From Microbacterium tenebrionis (GTDB lineage Bacteria > Actinomycetota > Actinomycetes > Actinomycetales > Microbacteriaceae), in contig NZ_CAHJXQ010000002.1 of the NCBI RefSeq assembly GCF_903645325.1, forward strand, positions 62,001-126,000: DNA of 64,000 bases, in the 5' to 3' direction. The position numbers and the translations under genes are program-made. Under the pieces are notes generated by a model, which had not been told where the DNA came from, searched no databases, and saw only the letters and a program-made list of their open reading frames with translations. Shown here piece after piece: positions 19,359 through 28,643 of this stretch (position 1 is its first letter; every line of letters starts with the position of its first letter).

Positions 19359-22300
19359 ATGACACGCCTGTCCCGCGGGCTGGCCGCATCGGTGGTGTGC
19401 GCGCTCGGCGCCGCCGCCCTGCTCGCCGCACCGACCGCAGCCCTCGCCGACGCGGAGCCGCTCGGTATCCGTATCAACGAAGTCGTCTCCAGCGGCGGAA
19501 GCCCCGATGACTGGGTCGAGTTCTACAACTACTCCGAGGCATCCGTCGACCTCAGCGGATACGTCCTGCAGGACGACAGCAGCAAGAACCCGTACACGAT
19601 CCCGGAGGGGACCGTGGTGGAGGCGGGCGGCTTCTTCGTCTTCGATACCCTGAAGGACGGCGAGGGCGACTTCGACTTCGGGCTGGGCAAGGGCGACAGC
19701 GTGCGCCTGTTCGCGCCGGGCGATGCGAACGGCGAGACGCCGCTGCTGCAGGCGACGTGGCCGGCCGACACCCATGCAGCCCCGAGCTGGGGCGCGAACG
19801 GCGACGGAGCCGCGGTCGCGTACGAGATGACCGCCGAGGCCACGAAGGGAGCGGCGAACGTCTTCCCGGTCGCCGGCGAGCCCGGTGAGGGCGAGCCCGG
19901 CGAAGGGGAGACCGGTGCCGGCGAGCCCGGTTCCGTCGTGCTGAACGAGGTCGACTCGGGCCCTGCGGACTGGGTCGAGCTGTACAACCCCGGCGACGAG
20001 TCGTTCGACCTCTCGGGATACGAGATCCGCGACAACTCCGACGACCACCGGTGGGCGTTCCTGCCCGGCACCTCGATCGCGGGCGGCGAGTTCCTTGTCG
20101 TCGAGGCCACCACGATCGGTCTCGTCGGCGGCGCGGAGGCCCGCTTCGATGCGCCGATCGGCATCGGCAGCGCCGACGAGATCCGCCTGTTCGATGCCCA
20201 CGGAGCACAGGTCGACCGCACCGGAGCCTGGGAAGGCCACGCGAACATCGACGGCGACGAGATCGCCGCAACCCTCGCGCGCTGCCCCGACGGCACGGGC
20301 GACTTCGTGCTCGCCTACGCGACCCCGGGCGCAGCCAACGAGTGCGTACCTCCGACGATCGCGGTCAACGAGATCGACTCGAACGGCGCACCCGACTGGG
20401 CCGAGATCGTCAACACCGGCACCGAGCCGGTCGACATCTCGGGCTGGACGCTGATGGACAACGACCCGACCGGTCACGCAGCCGACGTGATGCCCCTGGC
20501 CGAGGGCACGATCCTCGAGCCCGGCGCCTACTTCGTGTTCAACGGCACCGATCACTTCACGTTCGGTTTGGGAGGCGGCGACACCGTCACGATCCGCGAC
20601 GCGAACGGGCGCACCGTCGCCGAGCACGCGTACGCGGCGCACGCAGAGGGCTTCTGGGCCCGCTGCGCGGACGGAACCGGCGACTTCGTCGACGTCGCGG
20701 CGGGCACCCCTGGCAGCCGCAACGCCTGCGGCAACCCGGTGCGCATCAACGAGGTGGAATCCGACGGCGAACCCGACTGGATCGAGCTCGTGAACCCCAC
20801 CGCCGAGGTGCTCGACGTGGCCGGCATCGTCGTGAAGGACGATGACGACGCCCACGCGTACACGATCGCCGCCGGCACGAGCATCCCCGCGAACGGCTAC
20901 CTCGTCATCGACGATCTCGACTTCGGGATCGGCAAGGACGACACGGTCCGCGTGTTCGACGGCGAACAGCTCGTCGACTCCACCTCGTGGGGTGCCGCCC
21001 ATGCGACACCCACCTGGGGTCGCTGCCCCGACACGACCGGCACGTTCGCGGCGACCGCCGAGTCCACCCCCGGTGCGCCCAACGTCTGCGCCGGTGAGAT
21101 CGCGGTCTCGTCGTGGCCGGGTTCGCAGGACGTCCGCGTGGTCGACACCGCACCGACGTTCCTCGAGGACAGCTCCGGACTCGACGTCCAGGTGACCGAC
21201 GAGGGCACGTTCCTCTGGGCCGTCGACAACGGCACCGGAACGATCTGGAAGCTTGCCGCATCCGCTGACGGGTCCGTCGAGTTCGCCGAGGGCTGGACCG
21301 AGGGCAAGCGCGTCCGATTCCAGAAGGACGCGGACAATCCGTCGGCCGCGGGTCCCGACACCGAGGGCATCACGGTCGACGGCGCAGGGCTGGTCTACGT
21401 GGCATCCGAGCGCGACAACAGCGCCAAGGGCGTCAACCAGAACAAGATCCTGCAGGTCGACCCGAACGCCGCCGGCCCCGACCTCGTCGCGCTGACCGAG
21501 TGGGACCTCACCGCGCAGCTACCCGCTGTCGGCGCGAACCTCGGCATCGAGGCCGTCGAGTGGATTCCGGATGCCGCGCTCGCCGGCAAGCTGTACGACG
21601 ACAACACCAAGGCGCCCTACGAGGCGGCGAGCTACGCCGGTGACGGACTGTTCTTCGTCGCGGTCGAGGACGGCGGCGGCGTGTACGCGTTCGCGCTCGC
21701 GGCCGGTGGCTTCGCGACGCTCGTGTCGACCATCGACCCCGGCCTCGCCGGCGCCATGAGCCTCGACTACGACAGCGTGCTCGGCGTGCTGTGGGCGGTG
21801 TGCGACGAAGGATGCGGCGGGAAGTCCGCTCAGCTCTCATTCAACGGCACCGACAAGCCCGGCGTCGCGCACTTCGCGCGTCCGGCCGGCATGCCCGACA
21901 TCAACAACGAGGGCTTCGCCACGGCGCCGGCCTCGCTGTCGCAGGACGGTCAGCGTCCGGTCTGGTGGTTCGCCGACGGGTACACCTCCGAGGCGTTGCG
22001 CACGGGCACTCTGCCCGGTGGCGACGCGGGCGGGGAGAACCCTGGTGGGAACCCGGGTGAGAACGCCGGTGAGACTCCTGGCACGCCGCCGGACGGCGGC
22101 AGCCAGCCGGGACCGTCGGTCGAGCCGCTCCCCGGCACCGCGCTCGTCGACGGCAACCGCGGTGGGGCGACCGTCTCGCAGAGCGTCGTCGCACCCGGTG
22201 ACGACGTCACGATCACAGTCGGGGCGCAGCACGCGGGTGTCGAAGCAGAGGTCTTCATGTACTCCGACCCGGTGTTCCTCGCCGCCGGCGCGCTGAACGC

Positions 22301-22535
22301 CGCCGGTGCTATAACGGTGACGATCCCGGCGGATGCCCCGGCCGGGAAGCACCGTCTGGCGGTCTACTCAGCGGACGGCGAGCTGCTCGGCTGGGCCGAC
22401 ATCGAGGTGCGCTCCGGTGCCGCGCTCGCGACGACCGGAGCCGAGAGCTCGATCGGGAGCCTCGTGCTGGGTCTCGGGCTCGTGCTCGCCGGCGCGCTGG
22501 CGCTGACGCTGCGCCTCCGCGCGCAGCAGGCGTAA
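19359..22535 (+). CDS. Secreted protein with four lamin-tail domains, a beta-propeller-like domain and a sortase-type anchor
   Basis: 1058 residues. Signal peptide ~1-31 (ends AALADAEP). Four lamin-tail domains start at about 37 (IRINEVVSSGG), 193 (VVLNEVDSG), 332 (IAVNEIDSNG) and 460 (VRINEVESDG). A ~300-residue region (~583-887) follows, resembling esterase-like-of-phytase or SdiA-regulated beta-propellers (GLDVQVTDEGTFLWAVDNGT, EGITVDGAGLVYVASERDNS). A Gly/Pro/Glu linker and an Ig-like domain precede LATTG (~1023-1027), a transmembrane helix and a short basic tail, matching a sortase-E-like wall-sorting signal. Probably cell-wall-attached; activity unproven. GGAG at 19351 supports the ATG. 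Confidence 0.88.
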   Translation: MTRLSRGLAASVVCALGAAALLAAPTAALADAEPLGIRINEVVSSGGSPDDWVEFYNYSEASVDLSGYVLQDDSSKNPYTIPEGTVVEAGGFFVFDTLKDGEGDFDFGLGKGDSVRLFAPGDANGETPLLQATWPADTHAAPSWGANGDGAAVAYEMTAEATKGAANVFPVAGEPGEGEPGEGETGAGEPGSVVLNEVDSGPADWVELYNPGDESFDLSGYEIRDNSDDHRWAFLPGTSIAGGEFLVVEATTIGLVGGAEARFDAPIGIGSADEIRLFDAHGAQVDRTGAWEGHANIDGDEIAATLARCPDGTGDFVLAYATPGAANECVPPTIAVNEIDSNGAPDWAEIVNTGTEPVDISGWTLMDNDPTGHAADVMPLAEGTILEPGAYFVFNGTDHFTFGLGGGDTVTIRDANGRTVAEHAYAAHAEGFWARCADGTGDFVDVAAGTPGSRNACGNPVRINEVESDGEPDWIELVNPTAEVLDVAGIVVKDDDDAHAYTIAAGTSIPANGYLVIDDLDFGIGKDDTVRVFDGEQLVDSTSWGAAHATPTWGRCPDTTGTFAATAESTPGAPNVCAGEIAVSSWPGSQDVRVVDTAPTFLEDSSGLDVQVTDEGTFLWAVDNGTGTIWKLAASADGSVEFAEGWTEGKRVRFQKDADNPSAAGPDTEGITVDGAGLVYVASERDNSAKGVNQNKILQVDPNAAGPDLVALTEWDLTAQLPAVGANLGIEAVEWIPDAALAGKLYDDNTKAPYEAASYAGDGLFFVAVEDGGGVYAFALAAGGFATLVSTIDPGLAGAMSLDYDSVLGVLWAVCDEGCGGKSAQLSFNGTDKPGVAHFARPAGMPDINNEGFATAPASLSQDGQRPVWWFADGYTSEALRTGTLPGGDAGGENPGGNPGENAGETPGTPPDGGSQPGPSVEPLPGTALVDGNRGGATVSQSVVAPGDDVTITVGAQHAGVEAEVFMYSDPVFLAAGALNAAGAITVTIPADAPAGKHRLAVYSADGELLGWADIEVRSGAALATTGAESSIGSLVLGLGLVLAGALALTLRLRAQQA

Positions 22536-22547
22536 TCGGACCGCGCA

Positions 22548-22584
22548 CGAAGACGCGTGGGGCTCTGCGCCCCACGCGTCTTCG
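22548..22584. terminator. Terminator after the lamin-tail protein gene
   Basis: A perfect 16-bp stem (22548-22563 with 22569-22584) and 5-nt loop, between convergent genes. Confidence 0.8.
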
Positions 22585-22623
22585 GCGTTCCCGGCCAGCC
22601 GTGGCGGGCTCGCTCGCGCTGAC

Positions 22624-23019
22624 CTACTTCGGATCGAATGGACCTCGCCGCGTGGAGACGATGTCCTTGCCGAGAGGCATGAGCGAGATCGGCACCATCT
22701 TGAAGTCGGCGATCGCCATCGGAATACCGATGATGGTTATGCACAGCGCGAGACCGGACAGGATGTGGCCGATCGCGAGCCACCAGCCGGCCAGCACCAC
22801 CCAGATGATGTTGCCGAGAAACGCCCCGACGCCGGCCTTGGGCTTGTCGACCACGCGCCGCCCGAACGGCCAGAAGGCGTATCCGGCCAGACGGAACGAG
22901 GCGATCGCCCATGGAATGGTCACGATCGGGATGCACAGCAGGATGCCGGCGACGACGTAGCCGAGGAACAGGACCCACCCGGCGAAGATGACCCAGATGA
23001 TATTGAGGATGGTGCGCAT
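22624..23019 (-). CDS. YccF domain-containing inner membrane protein
   Basis: 131 residues containing the duplicated YccF pattern: ILNIIWVIFAGWVLFLGYVV near the N-terminus and FLGNIIWVVLAGWWLAIGHI in the middle, each followed by a hydrophobic segment with C(I/T)I(V/I)xIP. Four helices are likely. Function unknown; the family often sits with envelope stress genes. The start codon is 15 nt after the stop of the flavin-split-barrel gene on the same strand, so the two are probably co-transcribed. Confidence 0.9.
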   Translation of the reverse strand: MRTILNIIWVIFAGWVLFLGYVVAGILLCIPIVTIPWAIASFRLAGYAFWPFGRRVVDKPKAGVGAFLGNIIWVVLAGWWLAIGHILSGLALCITIIGIPMAIADFKMVPISLMPLGKDIVSTRRGPFDPK

Positions 23020-23034
23020 CGATGCTTCCTTCGA

Positions 23035-23430
23035 TCAGTGGCGCTCGCGGCGGACTCGGCGACCGGTGATGCTGTCGATCGTGAACCGCAACGGGGTCTC
23101 GCGATCGGGGCCGGCCCAGGGGGACGGAGGGGTCTGCGTCTCGGGAGGCTCCTCCTCCGAGACGATCCGGAGCGTTCCGTGCATCAGCACGCTCCATCCG
23201 GTTCCGCCGAGGTCGTCGTGGAAGTCCACCTCGAACGAGACCGCGGAGTCGTCACCCGCGAGTCGGCGCAGGACGCCGCTCGAGGAGGTGCGCAGGAGAA
23301 GTCCTCGATCTGTCATCCGATAGTTCATGGGCAGGATGTGGACCTGTCCGTCCCGGACGAAGCCGATTCTTCCCACCGTTGTGCTGCTCAGGAGTTCGTA
23401 GCACTCGTGCTCCTGCAGATCGCTGATCAT
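23035..23430 (-). CDS. Pyridoxamine 5'-phosphate oxidase-like (flavin split-barrel) protein
   Basis: 131 residues. The N-terminus, LQEHECYELLSSTTVGRIGF, followed by VHILPMNYRMTDRGLLLRTSS, is typical of small PPOX-class proteins that bind FMN or F420, often annotated as nitroimidazole-resistance-like. Substrate unknown. Later parts (SVLMHGTLRIV) fit the split barrel. The ATG at 23430 has GAGGAGG upstream. Divergent from the helicase gene (62 bp apart); the first gene of a two-gene unit with yccF. Confidence 0.82.
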   Translation of the reverse strand: MISDLQEHECYELLSSTTVGRIGFVRDGQVHILPMNYRMTDRGLLLRTSSSGVLRRLAGDDSAVSFEVDFHDDLGGTGWSVLMHGTLRIVSEEEPPETQTPPSPWAGPDRETPLRFTIDSITGRRVRRERH

Positions 23431-23477
23431 CTCGTCCTCCTCGATGCTGATCGCAACCGGGTGTCTGTCGTCCAGCC

Positions 23478-23483
23478 TAGACT
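23478..23483 (+). promoter_or_regulatory. -10 element of the helicase gene
   Basis: TAGACT ends 9 nt before the ATG at 23493, giving no leader or one of 2-3 nt. Confidence 0.5.
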
Positions 23484-23492
23484 CGTAGGGCC

Positions 23493-25970
23493 ATGACCGA
23501 AGCCCCTCTCATCGTTCCCTCATCCGTCGGTCCCGGGTCCTCGGGATCGCGCGGCGAGGACGAGCTTCTCGCCGGACTCAACCCGCAGCAGCTCGCCGCA
23601 GTCACCTACCGCGGCCCCGCGCTGCTCATCGTCGCGGGTGCCGGATCCGGCAAGACCAGCGTGCTCACCCGCCGTATCGCCTCGCTGCTGCGAGGACGCG
23701 AGGCGTGGCCCAGTCAGATCCTCGCGATCACGTTCACCAACAAGGCCGCCGGCGAGATGCGCGAGCGCGTGGAGCAACTGGTCGGCGAGGCATCCCGGGG
23801 CATGTGGATCTCGACGTTCCACTCGGCGTGCGTGCGGATCCTGCGCCGCGAGGCCGAGCAGTTCGGGTTCACGAAGTCGTTCACGATCTACGACTCCGGC
23901 GATTCGCGGGCGCTCATCAAGCGGCTCGTCAAGGAGCACGAGGCGGATGCGTACGGTCTGACGCCGGCGTCCGTGCAGGGGCGCATCTCGAAGCTGAAGA
24001 ACGAACTGCAGGACTCCGAGTCGTACGCGCGCGACGCGAACATGAGCGATCCGGCGGAGCAGAAGTTCGTCGAGATCTTCGCGGACTACCAGCGCCAGCT
24101 GCGCAAGGCGAACGCCTTCGACTTCGACGACCTGATCGGTCAGACGGTATACCTCTTCCGGGCGTTCCCGAAGGTCGCAGACACGTATCGCCGCCGGTTC
24201 CGACACATCCTCGTCGACGAGTACCAGGACACCAATCACGCCCAGTACGCCCTGATCCACGAGCTCACCCGGCCGGTATCGGCCGACGCCCCCGATCCGT
24301 ATGCCTCGAACGGCATGATGATCTTCGAACCCGAGACGACTCCCGAGCTCGAGGGCGCATCGCTCACCGTCGTCGGCGACTCGGACCAGTCGATCTACGC
24401 GTTCCGCGGCGCCGACATCCGCAACATCAGCGAGTTCGAGCGCGACTTCCCGGGGGCCAAAGTCGTGCTCCTCGAGCAGAACTACCGCTCGACGCAGAAC
24501 ATCCTCTCCGCAGCCAACGCCGTGATCGGCCACAACTTCGACCGCAAGGACAAGAAGCTGTGGAGCGACAGGGGCGACGGCGACAAGATCGTCGGCTTCA
24601 CCGGGTACTCGCAGCACGACGAGGCGCAGTTCGTCGCCGACGAGGTCGAAGCGCTCCACCGCGCGGGCATGCCGTACTCCGAGATGGCCGTCTTCTACCG
24701 CACGAACTCGCAGTCGCGTGCGCTGGAGGAGATCTTCATCCGCTCCGCCGTGCCGTACAAGATCATGGGCGGCACGAAGTTCTACGAGCGGGCTGAGATC
24801 AAGGACGCGCTCGCCTACCTCATCGCCGTCGCGAACCCCGCGGACGAGATGTCGGTGCGGCGCATCCTGAACAAGCCCCGCCGCGGCATCGGCGGCGTGA
24901 CCGAGGCGAGCATCGCGCAGTTCGCCGAGACGCACGGCATCACGTTCCGCGACGCGCTGTCCGTGCCGGCAGAGCTCGGCGTCGGGCCCAAGATCCAGGC
25001 GGCGATCGGCCAGCTGGATGCCGTGCTGAAAGAGGCGACCGCGCTCATGCTGCCGGCATCGGGCGAGGTGCCGCCGCCCACCGTCGTCGCCGACGGGCTG
25101 AGCCTGCTGCTCGCGAAGAGCGGCTACCTCGACGCGCTGCGCGCCAGCCGCGACCCGCAGGACGAGGCCCGTGTCGAGAACCTCGACGAGTTCGTCGCTG
25201 TCGCCCGCGACTTCGCCCGCAACAACCCGGAGGGCACGATCGCCGACTTCCTCACCGAGGTCGCGCTGGTCTCCGACGCCGATGACCTGGACGACGAGTC
25301 CGGTTCGGTGTCCATGATGACCATGCACACCGCCAAGGGGCTCGAGTACGACGCGGTGTTCGTCACCGGCGTCGAGGAGGACCTCATCCCGCACCGCATC
25401 TCGGCGGGGGAGCCCGGTGGCCCGCAGGAGGAGCGCCGGTTGTTCTACGTCGGCATCACGCGCGCCCGCAAGCGCCTGCACCTGTCGCTCGCCATGACGC
25501 GGGCGCAGTTCGGCGAGGTGTCCGTGGCGATGCCGAGCCGGTTCCTGCAGGAGATCCCGGCCGCCCTCGTCGACTGGCGGCAGTCGCCGGGCGACGTCAA
25601 CTCCCGCGGCGGCACGCAGTCGCGTGCCCTCAATGCGCGGCGCGGCGGGTTCGGCGGTGGAAGCGGCGGCGGGTTCGGCTCCGGCGGGCGCGGTGACGAC
25701 CGGTTCGGCGTCAAGAAGCTGCCGCCGAGGGACTCGCTCAAGCCTCTGGCGACCGCGATGGACAGGTTCCCCAACAAGGTCACCGGCAAGGTGCGCGACA
25801 ACGGCGATCTCGAGCTCGCCGCGGGCGACCGCATCCGCCACGACGACTTCGGCGAGGGCCGGGTGGATGCCGTGACCGGCGAAGGCGCCAAGCGCATCGC
25901 CCATGTACGCTTCGACTCCGCGGGGCTCAAGAAGCTCCTGATCAAGATCGCTCCGATCGAGAAGCTGTAG
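23493..25970 (+). CDS. pcrA: ATP-dependent 3'-5' DNA helicase, PcrA/UvrD type
   Basis: 825 residues, superfamily 1A. Motif Q LNPQQLAAV, Walker A VAGAGSGKT, motif Ib FTNKAAGEMRERV, Walker B VDEYQDTNHAQY, motif III GDSDQSIYAFRGAD, motif IV LEQNYRSTQN, motif V MMTMHTAKGLEYDAVFVTG and motif VI FYVGITRARKRL are all present. The tail (~700-825) holds a Gly-rich linker (GGGSGGGFGSGGRG) and a PcrA-type Tudor-like domain (DRIRHDDFGEGRVDAVTGEG) that binds RNA polymerase or UvrB in relatives. Role: nucleotide-excision repair and removal of nucleoprotein blocks. Only 2 bp separate its stop from the convergent glutaminase stop, with no terminator between. Confidence 0.95.
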   Translation: MTEAPLIVPSSVGPGSSGSRGEDELLAGLNPQQLAAVTYRGPALLIVAGAGSGKTSVLTRRIASLLRGREAWPSQILAITFTNKAAGEMRERVEQLVGEASRGMWISTFHSACVRILRREAEQFGFTKSFTIYDSGDSRALIKRLVKEHEADAYGLTPASVQGRISKLKNELQDSESYARDANMSDPAEQKFVEIFADYQRQLRKANAFDFDDLIGQTVYLFRAFPKVADTYRRRFRHILVDEYQDTNHAQYALIHELTRPVSADAPDPYASNGMMIFEPETTPELEGASLTVVGDSDQSIYAFRGADIRNISEFERDFPGAKVVLLEQNYRSTQNILSAANAVIGHNFDRKDKKLWSDRGDGDKIVGFTGYSQHDEAQFVADEVEALHRAGMPYSEMAVFYRTNSQSRALEEIFIRSAVPYKIMGGTKFYERAEIKDALAYLIAVANPADEMSVRRILNKPRRGIGGVTEASIAQFAETHGITFRDALSVPAELGVGPKIQAAIGQLDAVLKEATALMLPASGEVPPPTVVADGLSLLLAKSGYLDALRASRDPQDEARVENLDEFVAVARDFARNNPEGTIADFLTEVALVSDADDLDDESGSVSMMTMHTAKGLEYDAVFVTGVEEDLIPHRISAGEPGGPQEERRLFYVGITRARKRLHLSLAMTRAQFGEVSVAMPSRFLQEIPAALVDWRQSPGDVNSRGGTQSRALNARRGGFGGGSGGGFGSGGRGDDRFGVKKLPPRDSLKPLATAMDRFPNKVTGKVRDNGDLELAAGDRIRHDDFGEGRVDAVTGEGAKRIAHVRFDSAGLKKLLIKIAPIEKL

Positions 25971-25972
25971 CG

Positions 25973-27355
25973 TCAGCCGGCCGGGGGAGCACCGACCCTC
26001 GCCGCGGCATCCCGCATGGCGTCGTCGAAGCCGGCGGACTGCGAGAACCCGGCGACGCCGAGGCTGCGTCCCTGCGGGTCGCTGGCGATCACCTTCATGC
26101 CGCGCGCGCGGCACCAGGTGGCGAGGGCTGCGAGCATCCACACGGCCACCGACTGCAGCTGCGTGACCTCGGTCAGATCGAGGACGATCACAGCAGGGCT
26201 TTCGCGGTCGGCGGGGCGGGCCTCGATCCACGCGTCGAGGTCGAGCAGCAGCCGCTCGGCGCCGTCGAAGTCGATGTAGCCGCGCAGGCGCCAGACGGCC
26301 AGGTCGTCGGCGTTCTCCTGCAGGATCTGCGCTGCGGCGGCATCCTGCTCCGCCCCGAGCCCTGCGGCGAGCTCATCGCCGGCCGACATCACCTCCGAGG
26401 CCGACAGCGTCAACGGCCGGTGCAGCACGTGCAGACCGAAGCCGTTCGCGAGCTGCTGGGCGGCCGCGACGCCGCGCACGCTCGCACCGCTCGCGTCGAG
26501 CCTCGGGCTGAACAGGCCGAGTCCGAACTCGCCGGGCGAACTCGCCACGAGCCCGCCGGCGACACCCGACTTCGCCGGGAGTCCTGCACGCAGCAGCCAC
26601 TCCCCGGCGTAGTCGTACATGCCGCAGGTCGCCATGATCGTCATGACGTGCTGGCAGGTCTCGGCGCTCGTCACGCGCTCGCCCGTCATCGGGTTCACGC
26701 CCCCGTTCGCGAGAGTCGCGCCCATCACCGCGATGTCGCGGGCCGTGACGAGCACCGAGCACTGGCGGAAGTAGGTGTCGAGCGTCTCCAGCACCGGCGC
26801 GGTGAGGGAGCCGGCGCCGTGCATGAGGTACGCCAGAGCCCGGTTGCGGTCGGCGGACTCCTGTTCGGAGGCGAGCACGGCCTCGTCGACGGTCAGCTCG
26901 CGTCCGGCGAACGCGCTCAGGCGCGCCAGGATGCGTGCGAAGCGATCCTCGGCGGAGCCGCCGGCCACGAGCGAGGTCGTCACGATCGCCCCCGCGTTGA
27001 CCATGGGATTCGGCGGACGCCCGGTCGAGGCCTCGAGCTTGACCGAGTTGAACGCCTCACCGCTCGGTTCCGCACCGACCTGGGCGTGCACGGTGTCGAG
27101 GCCGCAGTCGTCGAGGGCGAGCGAGTACGCGAACGGCTTCGAGACCGACTGGATCGTGAACTCCGCCGCGGTGTCGCCGCTCTCGTACACGCGGCCGTTG
27201 AGACCGCACAGCGCGATCCCGAATAGCTCGGGGTCTGCTTCAGCGAGCTGCGGGATGTAGTCGGCCACGGCTCCGCGCCGGTCGCCGATGAGCCGGTCGT
27301 GCACGACGTCGAGGAACGACGTCACGATGTCAGAGAGCTTCTCCGGGGCTGCCAT
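25973..27355 (-). CDS. glsA: Glutaminase A fused to a C-terminal STAS domain
   Basis: 460 residues. The N-terminal ~310 form a serine-dependent beta-lactamase-fold glutaminase: GDRRGAVADYIPQLAEADPE, SVSKPFAYSLAL with the catalytic Ser-x-x-Lys, NPMVNAGAIVT, and YLMHGAGSL. Hydrolyses glutamine to glutamate and ammonia. A STAS-like domain (~350-455: VWRLRGYIDFDGAERLLLDL, VIVLDLTEVTQLQSVAV, ARGMKVIASDP) follows, an architecture known in some actinobacteria and probably regulatory. The start at 27355 is chosen because TAGCAT (27363-27368) ends 7 nt upstream. Convergent with the helicase gene, divergent from the SseB gene. Confidence 0.92.
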   Translation of the reverse strand: MAAPEKLSDIVTSFLDVVHDRLIGDRRGAVADYIPQLAEADPELFGIALCGLNGRVYESGDTAAEFTIQSVSKPFAYSLALDDCGLDTVHAQVGAEPSGEAFNSVKLEASTGRPPNPMVNAGAIVTTSLVAGGSAEDRFARILARLSAFAGRELTVDEAVLASEQESADRNRALAYLMHGAGSLTAPVLETLDTYFRQCSVLVTARDIAVMGATLANGGVNPMTGERVTSAETCQHVMTIMATCGMYDYAGEWLLRAGLPAKSGVAGGLVASSPGEFGLGLFSPRLDASGASVRGVAAAQQLANGFGLHVLHRPLTLSASEVMSAGDELAAGLGAEQDAAAAQILQENADDLAVWRLRGYIDFDGAERLLLDLDAWIEARPADRESPAVIVLDLTEVTQLQSVAVWMLAALATWCRARGMKVIASDPQGRSLGVAGFSQSAGFDDAMRDAAARVGAPPAG

Positions 27356-27362
27356 GGCCCCC

Positions 27363-27368
27363 ATGCTA
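27363..27368 (-). promoter_or_regulatory. Leaderless -10 element of glsA
   Basis: TAGCAT on the minus strand ends 7 nt before the ATG at 27355. Confidence 0.5.
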
Positions 27369-27439
27369 CGGCCCGGCGGATGCGCCGGAGCGGGTGCGGG
27401 CCGGATGCCGGGCGGGTGCTCGCGCCCGGGGTCGCGGGT

Positions 27440-27445
27440 TAGGCT
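27440..27445 (+). promoter_or_regulatory. Leaderless -10 element of the SseB gene
   Basis: TAGGCT ends 7 nt before the ATG at 27453. Confidence 0.6.
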
Positions 27446-27452
27446 GAGCGAT

Positions 27453-28604
27453 ATGGCCTTGTTCTCCCGCCGCAAGCAGACCGACGACGCAGCTTCCGAA
27501 ACCCCGACGTCGATCGAGGCGGATGCCCCGGCGGAGAGTCCCTCGGTCGACGAGGCGCCCGGCGAGCCGGTTCCGCAGATCGGTATCTCCGTCCAGGCGT
27601 TCCGCGGCGTCGGCGCCGCGGCCGGCCCGGAGGTCGCGCTGCCGGATCCGAGCACCCCGGCCCCTGGATCCCAGACGCCGAACGCCGAGGGCGCCACTTC
27701 GCCGGTCGCGGGCGCGCAGGGCACTTCGGCATCCGCTCCGCACACGCAGGCCGCGCCTCAGAAGCGGGTTCTACCCCTGGCCCCGGTGCTGCCGCCGGAG
27801 CCGGTCGAATCCGTCCCCGGTATGAAGGACAACACGCTGCTGCGCGCGGCTCTCGCGGAACTCGAGGAGGGTCCGAGCAACGAGCAGCTCATCGGGGTGC
27901 TGCGCCAGATGATGCAGAACCACCTTTACCTGCGCGTGCACGGAGACGCCCGCGAGCAGCTCGCCGAGGGCAAGCCGCTGTCGATCGCGGTCGTGCGCGA
28001 CGGCGACCGCAGCTACATGCTGGCCTTCAGCTCCGCCGACGCCGTGCGCGAGTCCGTGCAGCGCGAGACCGACCCCACGGCGACCTCGGCGATCGCTCAG
28101 CCGGTGACCGCCGTGCTGCACCAGGTCGTCACGGGCGACTTCGCCGGACTCATCCTCGACAACGCCTCCGGAGTGCACCGCGCGGTCTTCCCCGTCGAGG
28201 TGCTCACCAAGGCGCTCGACCAGGCCGACGTGAACATGACGGTCAAGACGCTCCTGGCCGCGCGCCGCGACGCCGACTCGGCGCAGAAGGTCGGCGACGC
28301 CCTGGCGAAGACGAAGATGTGGGTCGCCGTCAACGACGGCAGCGGCAATGGGCAGGTCGGGATCGCCGAGGCGCACACCCCGGACGGCCGCCGCTTCCTG
28401 CAGCTGTTCTCGCATCCGCTCGAGATCGTCGCGCTCGGCCGCGGCGATCGGCAGATGCCGTTTGAGCCCGACCAGCTCGCCAAGGTGCTCTCCAGCCATG
28501 ATTCGCTCGCCGGCGTCATCATCGACTCGGCGGGGCCGTCGATGGTGGTCGAGCGAGCGGCACTCGGTGCCGTCCTGGTGCGCGCGGTCGACCTGGGCGA
28601 TTGA
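27453..28604 (+). CDS. SseB family protein
   Basis: 383 residues. A ~110-residue Pro/Ala/Glu-rich and probably disordered N-terminus follows MALFSRRKQTDD. Two SseB-type domains come next (~125-250, starting NTLLRAALAELEEGPSNEQL, and ~260-380, with TKMWVAVNDGSGNGQVGIAE). The family has no firm biochemical role; some members act in type VII/III secretion or as adaptor domains. The ATG at 27453 is supported by a TAGGCT element 7 nt upstream and by the loss of sensible codon usage before it. 39 bp separate it from the LigD-polymerase gene, which has its own promoter. Confidence 0.85.
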   Translation: MALFSRRKQTDDAASETPTSIEADAPAESPSVDEAPGEPVPQIGISVQAFRGVGAAAGPEVALPDPSTPAPGSQTPNAEGATSPVAGAQGTSASAPHTQAAPQKRVLPLAPVLPPEPVESVPGMKDNTLLRAALAELEEGPSNEQLIGVLRQMMQNHLYLRVHGDAREQLAEGKPLSIAVVRDGDRSYMLAFSSADAVRESVQRETDPTATSAIAQPVTAVLHQVVTGDFAGLILDNASGVHRAVFPVEVLTKALDQADVNMTVKTLLAARRDADSAQKVGDALAKTKMWVAVNDGSGNGQVGIAEAHTPDGRRFLQLFSHPLEIVALGRGDRQMPFEPDQLAKVLSSHDSLAGVIIDSAGPSMVVERAALGAVLVRAVDLGD

Positions 28605-28631
28605 CCCCTACCGTCCGGTGCGCCGCGCCCC

Positions 28632-28637
28632 TAGGGT
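28632..28637 (+). promoter_or_regulatory. Leaderless -10 element of the LigD-polymerase gene
   Basis: TAGGGT ends 6 nt before the ATG at 28644. Confidence 0.55.
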
Positions 28638-28643
28638 CGGAGC

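Noticed and set aside
23520..26231. Open frame of ~900 codons antisense to the helicase gene
   Set aside because: A shadow of the real gene; no domains, no start signals.
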